A stretch of DNA of 26,116 nucleotides. It comes from Saprospirales bacterium. Its GTDB lineage: Bacteria; Bacteroidota; Bacteroidia; Chitinophagales; JADIYW01. This document shows, one piece after another, positions 1 to 8,492 of the stretch. The translations under genes and the position numbers were made by a program. The number at the start of each line of letters is the position of its first letter. Position 1 is the stretch's first letter. The notes under the pieces are model-generated. The model was not told where the DNA came from. It saw only the letters and a list, made by a program, of their open reading frames with translations, and did not search any database. The stretch covers positions 1 to 26,116 of the forward strand of contig JADJSS010000013.1 of the NCBI GenBank assembly GCA_016711605.1. Reading direction: 5' to 3'.

Positions 1-738
1 GATTTGTCGTATTTTATCGAATGTAGTCGAATTAAATCGGCTCGCCGAAAAACACGACTTCAAAAAAAAGATAAAGAAAAACAACTTATTCAATTAGATA
101 AAAAACAACGTGATTTAAGAAATCAAAAATGGAATTTACCATTATTGCCATTGGATATTCCTTATCAAAAAGGTTGGAAACGTTTTTTTGTTTTAAGAGA
201 TGATGTAGCAAGGTCTAAAAATGCAGATTTATTTAATGAACTATTATCTAAAATAAATACAATTCAATATTCTAACAACAAGTCTTTCACTAAACGTAAA
301 CAGAAAAAAAGAAAGAAGGTAGAAATTGAAACAATGCAAGAATTAGAATTTTATTATGAATGGCAATGGAAAGATAGTAAAATATGCAAACTGACAGAAA
401 AAGAAAGAACATTTTTTACTGCTATAAATAGATGGTCTAAAACAACTAAAAGATTTTTCACACTATTTGTTATTACAGAACCTTGGCGTTTTGTTTTAAA
501 AATAAAACCACATTTTATTACGCACTATAAAATGCATGATAATGTGTTAGAGCAACAAATAGCTGAGTTAGATAATCACATAGAAAATCATCATTTAGAA
601 CATAAAATAGATAAACTTACAAAAGGCAGGAAAAATAATTATCGCTATTGGAATATGAATGAGTTGAAGTATCAGTATCCATTTAAAAATAAAGCATTGC
701 ATATGCTATTGTATGAATGCGAACAAGAAAAAAATTAA
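1..738 (+). CDS. Unknown basic protein, 5' end outside the window
   Basis: I do not recognise this family. The frame is open to the left edge, so the first Leu codon at 4 is unlikely to be the true start and the gene is probably truncated by the window. About 245 residues are visible. The protein is very rich in Lys, Arg and aromatic residues, with a Lys/Arg-rich helix at the N side (about residues 10-40), a basic patch near residues 97-107 and several Trp-containing stretches (KWNLP, YEWQWK, EPWRF, YRYWN). No signal peptide or membrane segment is seen, which fits a cytoplasmic, possibly nucleic-acid-binding protein. It ends 11 bases before the rtcB start on the same strand, so the two are probably cotranscribed. 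That placement suggests, but does not show, a role alongside RNA ligation and ribosome rescue. The reading frame is intact, unlike its neighbours. Confidence 0.75.
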   Translation, partial: DLSYFIECSRIKSARRKTRLQKKDKEKQLIQLDKKQRDLRNQKWNLPLLPLDIPYQKGWKRFFVLRDDVARSKNADLFNELLSKINTIQYSNNKSFTKRKQKKRKKVEIETMQELEFYYEWQWKDSKICKLTEKERTFFTAINRWSKTTKRFFTLFVITEPWRFVLKIKPHFITHYKMHDNVLEQQIAELDNHIENHHLEHKIDKLTKGRKNNYRYWNMNELKYQYPFKNKALHMLLYECEQEKN

Positions 739-749
739 AATTAAACAAA

Positions 750-2151
750 ATGAGCAATTTAAAAACAAAAGAATTAAGTAAACTCGGATATACTAATGAT
801 AAAGCTAGAAGCCTAGTAATTACTATCGTTTCTAAGCATTTTAAACATCATACGAAATCCGAAATTATCACATTATTAACTAACATTAAAAATAAACCAG
901 AAGATTATATAAACGATGAAATAGTTGGAAAAATAGCCGAAACTTTTATGGATAAAATAGAGAAATGCAATTTTCAAACACATCAATTATTACAAGAAAC
1001 AAGTCGACTAAAAATCTATGGAGGAAAAGAAATTGATGCATCTGCCAAAAAACAAATGTCGATAGCTATGTCGTTGCCTGTTTGTGTGCAAGGTGCATTA
1101 ATGCCTGATGCACATACTGGTTACGGCTTGCCGATAGGTGGTGTATTAGCAACACACAATGCAGTAATTCCGTATGCAGTTGGTGTTGATATTGGTTGCA
1201 GAATGGCATTATCTATTTTTGATGAAAATGAAAAATTTATCAATAGAAATACATTTCCAGTTAAAACAAGCTTTACGCAATTACACTCATTTTGGTATGG
1301 ATGGTGCTTTGGAATTTAAACAAGAACATGCAGTATTAGATCATTCAATGTTTAATGAAACTGAATTCTTAAAACGCTTACATGCAAAAGCAGTACGACA
1401 AATTGGTACTTCTGGCGGTGGTAATCACTTTGTAGAATTTGGTGAAATTGAACTGAAAGAAAACAATAGTTTGCAGATCCCGTCTGGTAAATATTTAGCA
1501 TTATTATCACATTCTGGAAGTCGTGGTTTAGGTGCAAATATTGCACAGTATTACACCAAAATAGCAATGGATACTTGCAAATTGCCACGAGAAGAAGCAA
1601 ATCATTAGCTTGGTTGGATATGGATACGCAAGCTGGGCAAGAATATTGGTTATCTATGAATTTGGCTGGTGATTATGCAAAAGCTTGTCATGATAGAATT
1701 CACATCAACTTATCAAAAGCATTAGGAATAAAACCAATTGCAACCGTTGAAAACCATCACAACTTCGCTTGGAAAGAAAACTTGGAAAACGGCCAAAAAG
1801 CAATTGTGCATCGTAAAGGTGCAACACCAGCACATAAAGGCGAAATGGGTATAATTCCTGGCTCTATGACAACGGCTGCATATTTGGTAAAGGCAAAGAG
1901 GAACAGCAGACGCATTGAACTCAGCATCGCATGGTGCAGGCAGAGCGATGAGCCGACAAAAGCTAAAGAAAATATGACCAATTCTACCATGAAAAAATGT
2001 TGTCTGATGCTGGTGTAACATTGATTGGTGGAAGTGTGAAGAAAATCCTTTGGCTTATAAAGACATTGAAATTGTAATCAACGCACAAAAGAATTGGTGG
2101 AAATTGAAGGAAAAATTTTTACCAAAAATTGTAAGAATGAATAAAGATTAA
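750..2151 (+). CDS. rtcB: RtcB-family RNA ligase, broken by several frameshifts
   Basis: RtcB joins RNA 2',3'-cyclic phosphate (or 3'-phosphate) ends to 5'-OH ends, using GTP and Mn2+ through a guanylated His. Family motifs are read in order across frames: MPDAHTGYGLPIGG (about 1103-1144), VGVDIGCRM (about 1180-1206), GTSGGGNHFVEFGE (about 1405-1446), LSHSGSRGLG (about 1504-1533), ENHHNFAWKE (about 1750-1779), HRKGATPAHKGEMG, and the NSASHGAGRAMSR stretch (about 1918-1956) that carries the guanylation His. An N-terminal segment of about 95 residues precedes the core; I recall such an extension in Bacteroidota RtcB proteins. The Met at 750 is chosen because it is 11 bases after the upstream stop and starts MSNLKTKELSKLGY. 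Frame changes fall near 1284, 1598, 1890-1915, 1960, 1990, 2040 and 2090, yet all motifs survive, so sequencing indels are more likely than decay. prfH follows 3 bases after the stop, the hallmark of the rtcB-prfH repair pair. Confidence 0.93.
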
Positions 2152-2154
2152 TGT

Positions 2155-2779
2155 ATGGAAAAGCAAACAAAAATAGTGCAAATCACCGCTGGTCGTGGAC
2201 CAGTAGAATGTTGTCGTGTAGTAGCAAAAGTTTTAGAATTAATCTTGAAAGATGCCTATAAAAACAACATTTTTACACAGGTATTGCATGCAGAACAAGC
2301 AGATATTAATGGAACGCTATATTCTGCTACTATTAAAGTTGAAAGTGCTAACGTTGATGTATTATTATGAAGCAATGGAAAGGAACAATTCAATGGATTG
2401 CGCAAAGTCCATATCGCAAATATCATAAACGGAAAATTGGTTTGTTGGTGTTGAGTTTTTGATATCAATCAACAAATAAAATGGAATGATAAAGATGTGG
2501 TATTTGAAAGTTGTAAAGCATCTGGACCAGGCGGACAGCATGTAAACAAAACAGAAAGTGCCATTCGTGGAACGCATAAAACCATCAGGTATGCAAGTGC
2601 TAACAATGGATTCAAGATCTCAACAGCAAAATAAAAAATTGTGTTTAGAAAGATTGAAAGCAAAAGTGAATGATTGGCAATTACAACAAATAATTGTACA
2701 ACAGCAAACAAAATGGCAAGAGCACAACGAATTAGAAAGAGGCAATCCAATAAAAATAATTGAAGCGAAGTTGAACTAA
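2155..2779 (+). CDS. prfH: Peptide chain release factor homologue PrfH, frameshifted
   Basis: PrfH resembles the catalytic part of class-I release factors and lacks the usual codon-recognition region. Work on E. coli RtcB2-PrfH indicates that it frees ribosomes whose decoding-centre rRNA has been cut, so that the ligase can repair them. The N-terminal frame reads ITAGRGPVECCRVVAKVLE. A second frame from about 2368 reads MKQWKGTIQWIAQSPYRKYHKRK, typical of the family before the catalytic domain. A third carries the peptidyl-tRNA hydrolysis loop SGPGGQHVNKTESAIR, with the GGQ codons at 2530-2538. The last frame reads MDSRSQQQNKKLCLERLK to the stop at 2777-2779. The total is about 208 codons, the usual size for the family. 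Three frame changes (near 2368, 2430 and 2580) break it; none looks like the programmed prfB frameshift. It starts 3 bases after the rtcB stop and ends before a strong hairpin. Confidence 0.92.
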
Positions 2780-2806
2780 AAAATATCGATTGATTTTGAA
2801 TTATTT

Positions 2807-2835
2807 GAAGATGTAGATATATTATCTACATCTTC
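2807..2835. terminator. Bidirectional hairpin terminator
   Basis: A perfect 13-base inverted repeat (GAAGATGTAGATA and its complement) encloses a 3-base loop. It lies between prfH and the convergent gene at 2873-4314, with a T-rich run just after it on the + strand and A/T-rich sequence on the other side. The position and symmetry suit termination in both directions. Confidence 0.75.
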
Positions 2836-2872
2836 GATTTTATAAAGAGATAAACACATATTGTAAAGTAAT

Positions 2873-4314
2873 TTATAAAATATTCATTTTATCTTTCATC
2901 CATAAATAAGGTGCGTAGTTTAACAACATCGGCACATTCGCATTTACAATATTGGTATTGGCAATTTGAATTTCATTTATTGCTTTTGTAGATAATTTCT
3001 TTTTACCATTATTCGATAAAAGATGTTTAATGCAAACGAAAAAATAATCAGCGACTAACCCAAAATGTGTGTCAATTTCTTTCATTAACTTAGAACGTTG
3101 TAGGTTTTGAATTTCCGTAAAAGCAAAATCAATTTGTTCATCTTGAATAAAATAAATACAATAAAATAAGCGATAAAAAATACGTTCAAACGGTTGTAAT
3201 AGTTCAAAATCAATAGCAAATAATTTTTTTAATTTTTTAGCATCCTTTAAATAAAAAGCAATGACCATTTCTTGTGTTCTAAACTGTGGTGTTTTTTTAA
3301 TGTTTTCACCAAAAATAGCTGCTGATTTATTTAGCTGTATTTCTGCTTCATTGTATTTTTTTAGTTTGTTTAAGTTAGTAATAAAATTCAAAGAAATACC
3401 GACGTTTTGATACAAAACAGATTCATTGACTGTTGTAAACAAGATATGAAAATAATAATCTGACTTTTTAAAATCCAACCGAATAGAGCAAATGGTTGCT
3501 AAATTGCTTAGTGTAAAACAAACTTCTGTTTGTACATCTTTAAATTCTGAAGGAATTTTTTGTAATAGAGTATAAACATTTTCCCATTGTTCTATAGTTG
3601 AAGTGTCAAAATTAGTGTACGCATTTGCATAAGCAATGTAATAATCGCTTAATATATTTTGATGTTTTTTGTATCAATTACTAAGCTTGTGTATTCAAAA
3701 AAATTGATGTTTGGTTTATTGTGTATTTGTTTTTGCTGTAATAAAACATGCGATTTCATTAAATCAAATCTTGATTGTTGAATCGTAATAAATTGATGCA
3801 ATTTATTTTCAAAAAACAATAAATTTTCTTCTAATAGCTTTGCTCGTTCCAGATAATTCGGCGTATTGATTCGAATAAAATCTGCATAATAAAAACTATA
3901 TTCTATACAATCATTTTGCTCAAATTGATTGTTCTTTATTGTTTGATATTCTTTGTAAAGAGTTATAAATTGATCTGTGATTTTTAAATCTTTATAAAAA
4001 TCTAAAAGTATTTTATCTTCAATTTCTTTCAAGTACTTTTCTTTAGAATATTCTATATAATATTCTTCGATTTTATCTTTCAAAATTTTCAATTCATTTC
4101 GCAATAAGTAATCATTGTCTTTAGTCCATTTTTTTTTAAATAATTTCAAAAAAATCTCGTCTCTATTTATTTCCGAGTCATCTTTTTTTCTTCTTACTGT
4201 TTGATATAACTGCAATAATGAAGTACGTTTATTTTCTTTAAACGATGTTAAAAGGAACTTATTAAAGTCATCTTTTATACTCAAAACAATTCGAACTGTT
4301 AGCAAATCTTTCAT
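2873..4314 (-). CDS. Unknown helical protein of about 480 residues, one frameshift
   Basis: I do not recognise a family. The gene starts with ATG at 4312-4314 (MKDLLTVRIVLSIKDDFNKF) and ends at 2873. The frame changes once, near 3650-3665 in a T-run, after which the reading continues without a stop (NILSDYYIAYANAYTNF...). The protein is predicted to be almost wholly alpha-helical, rich in Lys, Glu, Leu and Tyr, with no signal peptide or membrane segment. Its spacing of Tyr, Leu and Ala is reminiscent of TPR-like helical repeats in the C-terminal half (LEENLLFFENKL, QLNKSAAIFGENI), but no canonical repeat is clear. A cytoplasmic scaffold or regulator would fit, and this is only inference. It converges on the rtcB-prfH operon across a shared hairpin and has 182 bases of open upstream space for its own promoter. 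Confidence 0.8.
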
Positions 4315-4496
4315 TACAAGAAATTTATGTTATAATATTGATTGTCAGCGTATTTAAGCAATTTTAAATCAAATTATTTGCTTAAAAGTCATTACAAGAT
4401 ACTACAAATTGATTTTATAGATTAAATTAATTGATGCAATTTTGAATTATCAATAAATGCAAATAAAAAAATCGTTTAAAAAATTAAAACCAAACT

Positions 4497-5083
4497 ATGA
4501 AAACAATCAAAATCATCACACTTATTGCAATAGTAATTCTTGCTATAAGTTGTAAAAAAGAAAATGTAAACAATAACACAGTTGACAATCCGAATATTAC
4601 ACATCGAATATTGAACAAAGAAATAATTGCAAAAGCTGATTTAACAACTGAATTTTCTCTAATTGATATCGACAATAACGGTGTAGATGATTTTGCTGTT
4701 GAACTCTATTTGCAAAAATTTTCAGAAAATGTACGTCTGCTTGGAATACCTAGTGGCAACGCAAGTTTGCAACAACAGCAGGCAGCGAAGATCCGTATAT
4801 TATTCAAAATTTGGCAGCAAAATCAAAGATAAATACTACTTCAAAAGATTGGTCGCAATTGTCATTTCTTTCTATCTATAAGAACTTACCAAGTATTCCA
4901 TTAGTAGATGTTGGTTATGCAGGCAAAGGTGATGTATTGGTTGGTGTCCAATTTCTAATTGATGGAAACACTCACTTTGGATGGTTAATCATAAATATTT
5001 CTTCTTCACGAAAATATATAATAGTAAAAGAAGTTGCTTATGACATTCGACCAAACGTTGAAATTTTAGCAGCTGAAAAGTAA
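4497..5083 (+). CDS. Surface-type lipoprotein, Asp-motif/Gly-Trp family, paralogue 1
   Basis: The N-terminus is a lipoprotein signal peptide (MKTIKIITLIAIVILAISC) with lipobox LAISC, followed by KKEN, charged residues after Cys of the kind tied to surface export of lipoproteins in Bacteroidota. The mature part has an Asp-rich motif, IDIDNNGVDDF, that looks like a short calcium-binding loop. The C-terminal region is GYAGKGDVLVGVQFLI ... HFGWLIINIS ... KEVAYDIRPNVEILAAEK, ending in a Gly/Ala-rich tail. Frames change near 4770-4810, where two overlapping frames join. The same layout recurs at 5117, 6271 and 11866, so these are tandem paralogues. The substrate or function is unknown. The leader reads AAACTATGAAAA like its neighbours. 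It is the first gene of the array, with 182 bases of open sequence before it. Confidence 0.85.
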
Positions 5084-5116
5084 ATCAATTATTAATTCAA
5101 TAAAAAAACAAAAACT

Positions 5117-5701
5117 ATGAAAACAACTAAAATCATCACACTTATTGCAATAGTAATACTTGCTATAAGTTGCAAAAAAGAAAAACAAAACGATGTAAAC
5201 ATCGATGAAAAGACAGTCAACATATCCATAAATGCTGGCCTTTCAGGCAAAGACACGGTAATTGATATAGATGGTGACGGTTACTATGAATATAATTTAT
5301 ACTCTAACTTTCCTGGTGGAAATAATTCTAATGCACAAATTGGAATTAACAGCTATGCAACTGGCAATTTTGATTTAGAATTTTCGACAGAAGTTCAAGG
5401 TGTAATTAATGAAATTACTAAAGTATTTCCAGAGAATAGTGAAATCAATGCATCTACAGGAACATGGAAAGCAGATGCTATATTTTATTTTTATGATGCT
5501 GGAATATCTACTGCAAAATTAGGTTTTAATGATGTTGGCGACAAATACATTGGCGTTCGATATAGAAACAGAATGATTTCTACAACAGATTATTATTATG
5601 GCTGGATGAAAGTGAATGTATCTAATCAACATAATGTTTCAATTAAAGGATTTGCTTTTCAAAAACAAAAAAACACAGCCATAAATGCTGGTGCAATTTA
5701 A
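5117..5701 (+). CDS. Surface-type lipoprotein, Asp-motif/Gly-Trp family, paralogue 2
   Basis: This intact 194-residue lipoprotein begins with a signal almost identical in DNA to the gene before it (lipobox LAISC, then KKEKQND). The mature part carries the Asp-rich motif VIDIDGDGYYEY near residue 50, a Ser/Asn/Gly-rich middle and the C-terminal block GDKYIGVRYRNRM ... YYYGWMKVNVS ... NTAINAGAI. A 'YGW-K/R-V-N-V-S ... AG' ending of this type is, to my knowledge, common in secreted Bacteroidota proteins and is probably a small beta-sandwich. It is the most divergent of the four paralogues: it lacks the KEVAY-IRPN stretch and has GFAFQKQKNTA in its place. It lies 33 bases after paralogue 1. The role is unknown; a surface-exposed binding or structural protein is the likeliest guess. 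Confidence 0.87.
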   Translation: MKTTKIITLIAIVILAISCKKEKQNDVNIDEKTVNISINAGLSGKDTVIDIDGDGYYEYNLYSNFPGGNNSNAQIGINSYATGNFDLEFSTEVQGVINEITKVFPENSEINASTGTWKADAIFYFYDAGISTAKLGFNDVGDKYIGVRYRNRMISTTDYYYGWMKVNVSNQHNVSIKGFAFQKQKNTAINAGAI

Positions 5702-5725
5702 TTAATAACCGATAAAAATTAAACT

Positions 5726-6172
5726 ATGAAAACAACAAAAATCATCACACTTATTGCAATGGTTGTACTAGCTGTAAGTTGCAAAAAAGAAACACTAAAA
5801 TTAAATGCATCAACAACTGGAAAATTAATCAATAAGGATTGGCATGCTTCTGGACAAATCATAAATGGCGAAGATAAATTGTTTTACTGCAGTATGCATA
5901 ATACATATCGCTATAGCAACAATGGTGATTTTTTTACAACGATAGGTGCTTTGGTAAGAGGATGTGTATCGCGATTAAGTGTTGGTACAGTAGAAAAAGG
6001 AAGCTATAAAATCTCGGATGACGGAAAATGGATTATAACAAATCCAACTACTGCAACACAATATGATTCTTTGCAAATTAAGACCTTAACTGATTCATTA
6101 CTTATAACAACACAATCTATTATTGAAACCAATACACCAATTATAATAGAAGAACGATTTATAGTTTTTTAA
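5726..6172 (+). CDS. Lipocalin-like lipoprotein sharing the array's signal peptide
   Basis: The intact frame encodes 148 residues. The signal peptide (MKTTKIITLIAMVVLAVSC, then KKETLK) is nearly identical in DNA to its neighbours, but the mature part has neither the Asp-rich motif nor the Gly-Trp block. It has the pattern of a small lipocalin-like domain: LINKDWHASG at the start (like the 'KWxL' opening of the family), YRYSNNGDFF in the middle (like 'FxxDGT'), GSYKISDDGKWIIT, and a last strand IIIEERFIVF. Such proteins are abundant in Bacteroidota; the ligand is unknown. It starts 24 bases after the previous stop. The match of signal peptide with change of mature domain points to recombination in the 5' part of the gene. 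Confidence 0.8.
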   Translation: MKTTKIITLIAMVVLAVSCKKETLKLNASTTGKLINKDWHASGQIINGEDKLFYCSMHNTYRYSNNGDFFTTIGALVRGCVSRLSVGTVEKGSYKISDDGKWIITNPTTATQYDSLQIKTLTDSLLITTQSIIETNTPIIIEERFIVF

Positions 6173-6270
6173 TTTTTAACAAAGAAATTTTTTATGATTA
6201 TAACTATGTTTTTAAAATACAAACCATAAAAACCAGAGCTATTTAATTAATAATCAATAAAAATTTAACT

Positions 6271-6854
6271 ATGAAAAAATAAAAATCATCACTCTTATTG
6301 CAATGGTTGTACTTGCAGTAAGTTGCACAACAGAAAAAGAAGCAGACAATCCAAACATCAATCACCGAACGGTTAATTTAGAAATGAAAGTCAGTTCTTA
6401 TAATGCTGAATCTGAAATGAGCATAGACATCAATGATGATGGTATGCTCGATTTTGAAATAGAATTAGATTTATATAAAGATGATGAAGATGATTTTGAT
6501 TACGAATTGTGGTTAGACTATGAAGAATTTGGCAATGAATTTCTTACGCAAGAAATTAATTCCGAAGAATACATAAAGTCGCTCAATAAAAATGATTTAA
6601 TTTCAGGTGGTTCTTCTATATGGTACAGATATTGTAATTTTTTTGAAATTGAAAAAACACCAAGTAATCCAGAAGAGAAATATGGTTTTGCAGGTAAAGG
6701 CGATATTCTGGTTGGAGTCCGCTTTTTGATTGGCACACAATTACATTATGGCTGGATGAAAATAAATGCAGCAGCAGATTATAAATCTATTGTAGTAAAA
6801 GAAGTAGCGTATGAGATTCGCCCTAATGTAGAAGTTAAAGCTGGTGAAAAATAA
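6271..6854 (+). CDS. Surface-type lipoprotein, Asp-motif/Gly-Trp family, paralogue 3
   Basis: The start codon at 6271 is followed by an A-run and an apparent stop at 6280-6282. Comparison with the three genes before it shows that a few bases are missing inside the signal peptide, and the frame resumes as IITLIAMVVLAVSC. The lipobox is LAVSC, but the residues after Cys are TTEKEAD and not KKE. The mature part has MSIDINDDGMLDFEIEL (Asp-rich motif), a strongly acidic stretch near DLYKDDEDDFDYELWLDYEEFG, and the C-terminal block YGFAGKGDILVGVRFLIG ... HYGWMKINA ... VVKEVAYEIRPNVEVKAGEK. The tail closely matches paralogue 1, with the RPN and AGEK elements kept. The preceding 98 bases contain a degenerate copy of the spacer that lies before 5726. 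Confidence 0.84.
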
Positions 6855-6874
6855 AAATAAATAAATCTAAACAG

Positions 6875-7288
6875 ATGAAAAATATACTTTTAATAATTGC
6901 GTTATTTGTTGGAAGCAACATATTCGCACAAAGTCCAATTGGAAAATGGAAAAAATTGTCGCATGTCTCAACTTATGCTGGTCAAACTTTTGATTCGCAT
7001 AAAGCATTGCTAACACAACGACCATGTGCTGCAAAAATTGTTTATGAATTTAATGCCGATGCAACTTATAGACTAAATGCATCTAATAGTGGTTGTGATT
7101 AGAAGTATAAAAAAATACAGGAAAAACTATACAGCGAAACTAAATGGAAAGTACAAGGAAATAAAATTACCACTTCAACACTCAACGATTTTTCTGTTGG
7201 ACAAACTTACATCATCTCATTTTCTGGAAATAAAATGATTTGGAAAGGAACAGATGGACAAGGAACAATTGTTTACGAAAAATTATAA
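6875..7288 (+). CDS. Secreted lipocalin-like protein with an in-frame stop
   Basis: The protein begins with a Sec signal (MKNILLIIALFVGSNIFAQS), probably cut after FAQ; no lipobox Cys is present, so it should be free in the periplasm or outside. The mature part opens PIGKWKKLSHVSTYAG, followed by VYEFNADATYRL, like the first strands of small lipocalin-like proteins. A TAG at 7100-7102 interrupts the frame after SNSGCD, but the same frame continues to a TAA at 7286-7288 with family-like strands (KWKVQGNKITTSTL, QTYIISFSGNKMIWKG, GTIVYEKL). The stop is therefore probably a base-call error or a recent nonsense mutation. The full length would be 137 residues. It lies 20 bases after the previous gene. 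Confidence 0.75.
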
Positions 7289-7311
7289 CTTTAATCTTAA
7301 AAACAAAAGCC

Positions 7312-8324
7312 ATGAGAAACGCAATCCTATTTTTTTAGTGATTTTAATTTTTAATGCATGCACACCAGCAGGTGGCGTTACTCCAATAAACAATCCTACT
7401 ATAACAGTAAAAAGCAAATACATTATTGGACCTTGTGGTGACACCATTGTGCCTAAAGGTGTAAATTATGCAGTGTATGGTTGGGGCTGGAATACCACTG
7501 AAAATTTATTTCCTGAAATAGCAAAAAGTGGAGCAAACTGTGTGCGTATTGTTTGGTATAAAAATAGCACTGCACCAGCTTATGCAAATTTAGCTTTATT
7601 AGATTCTGCTCTATCAAGATGTATAAAATACAAAATGATACCTGTTTTAGAATTGCACGATGTTACTTGTAATAACGATACAGCAGCAATTATCAATACA
7701 ACAAATTGGTTTACACAAAGTACCGTAAAAACAATTTTATTGAAATATCAAAAATGGTTAATGATTAATCCTGTAAATGAAGCTGGATATGTTATGTGGA
7801 ATAGTAACAACGAAAATAGATTTAGGTTGATGTATCAAAGCATCATTACTAATTTAAGAAATGCTGGTTTAAATATGCCATTGGTATTAGATGCTTCAGA
7901 TTGCGGACAACATTTACGTTTATGGAAGAATATTGGTCAAACATTACAAACCTTTGACCCAAAACATAATCTCATTTTTTCGGCTCATGCTTATTGGAGT
8001 TCTTATGCTGCAAGTGTAACTGAAATAACATCATTAATTAATGAAGCGGCAACTTGGAATATTCCAATTTTATTAGGTGAGATTGCCAATAAACAAGATG
8101 ACAATACAGGAAATTGTACGTATAATTTAGATGTGGTTACAATAATGCAAGCTGCTCACAACAACAACATTGGTTATTTAGCGTGGGTTTGGACACAAGA
8201 TAATTGTGGCGCGAGACAAATGACAACTAATGGGAATTTTAGCACATTAACAACATATGGAAATCAAATCGTCAATACTGTAAACGTTGGAATAAAGTTT
8301 GCCAAGAAACCAAAATGTTGGTAA
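7312..8324 (+). CDS. Secreted GH5-type glycoside hydrolase (cellulase/mannanase-like) lipoprotein
   Basis: The mature part looks like a glycoside hydrolase family 5 TIM barrel that cuts beta-1,4-linked glucans or mannans. The features are: an early strand with PKGVNYAVYGWGWNTTENLFPEIAKSGANCVRIVW; MIPVLELHDVTC; a strand-4 motif INPVNEAG whose Glu (7779-7781) is the likely acid/base; IFSAHAYWSSY; and ILLGEIAN, whose Glu (8079-8081) is the likely nucleophile. The ending LAWVWTQDNCG is like the usual 'GWSW' strand. The ATG at 7312 (MRNAILFF) is preferred: the frame changes in a T-run near 7329-7337, joining to LIFNACTP, a lipobox with Cys. This start is 23 bases after the upstream gene. It may hydrolyse polysaccharide at the cell surface; the substrate cannot be told from sequence alone. 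Confidence 0.82.
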
Positions 8325-8466
8325 GAATGAATAGTCAATTTAGCAAGTACAAATAAGAAAAAGAAATTTTTATTAAAAAAAGAAATAAAATGAATAAGGA
8401 TTTAATTCTTAATAAATTAATTGTGAGAATACTTTATACTTCTTATTTACTTAAACTTAAAAAAAG

Positions 8467-8474
8467 TATTTTTG
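8467..8474 (+). promoter_or_regulatory. Candidate -7 element for the kinase gene
   Basis: TATTTTTG matches the Bacteroidota -7 consensus TAnnTTTG and lies 18 bases before the ATG at 8493. A TTTA about 18 bases upstream could be a weak -33 element. The preceding gene ends at 8324, so an own promoter is expected. Confidence 0.45.
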
Positions 8475-8492
8475 TTGAAATAATTGTACCTT

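Noticed and set aside
1352..2750. Minus-strand open frames over rtcB and prfH
   Set aside because: They are antisense to well-supported coding sequence and encode no recognisable protein.
2155..2779. Programmed frameshifting in prfH, as in prfB
   Set aside because: Breaks occur at three places without a conserved slippery site and Shine-Dalgarno-like stimulator, and neighbours show the same sort of indel.
4356..4384. Inverted repeat AAGCAA ... TTGCTT before the lipoprotein array
   Set aside because: Only 6 paired ends with a poor inner stem; not enough for a terminator or operator call.
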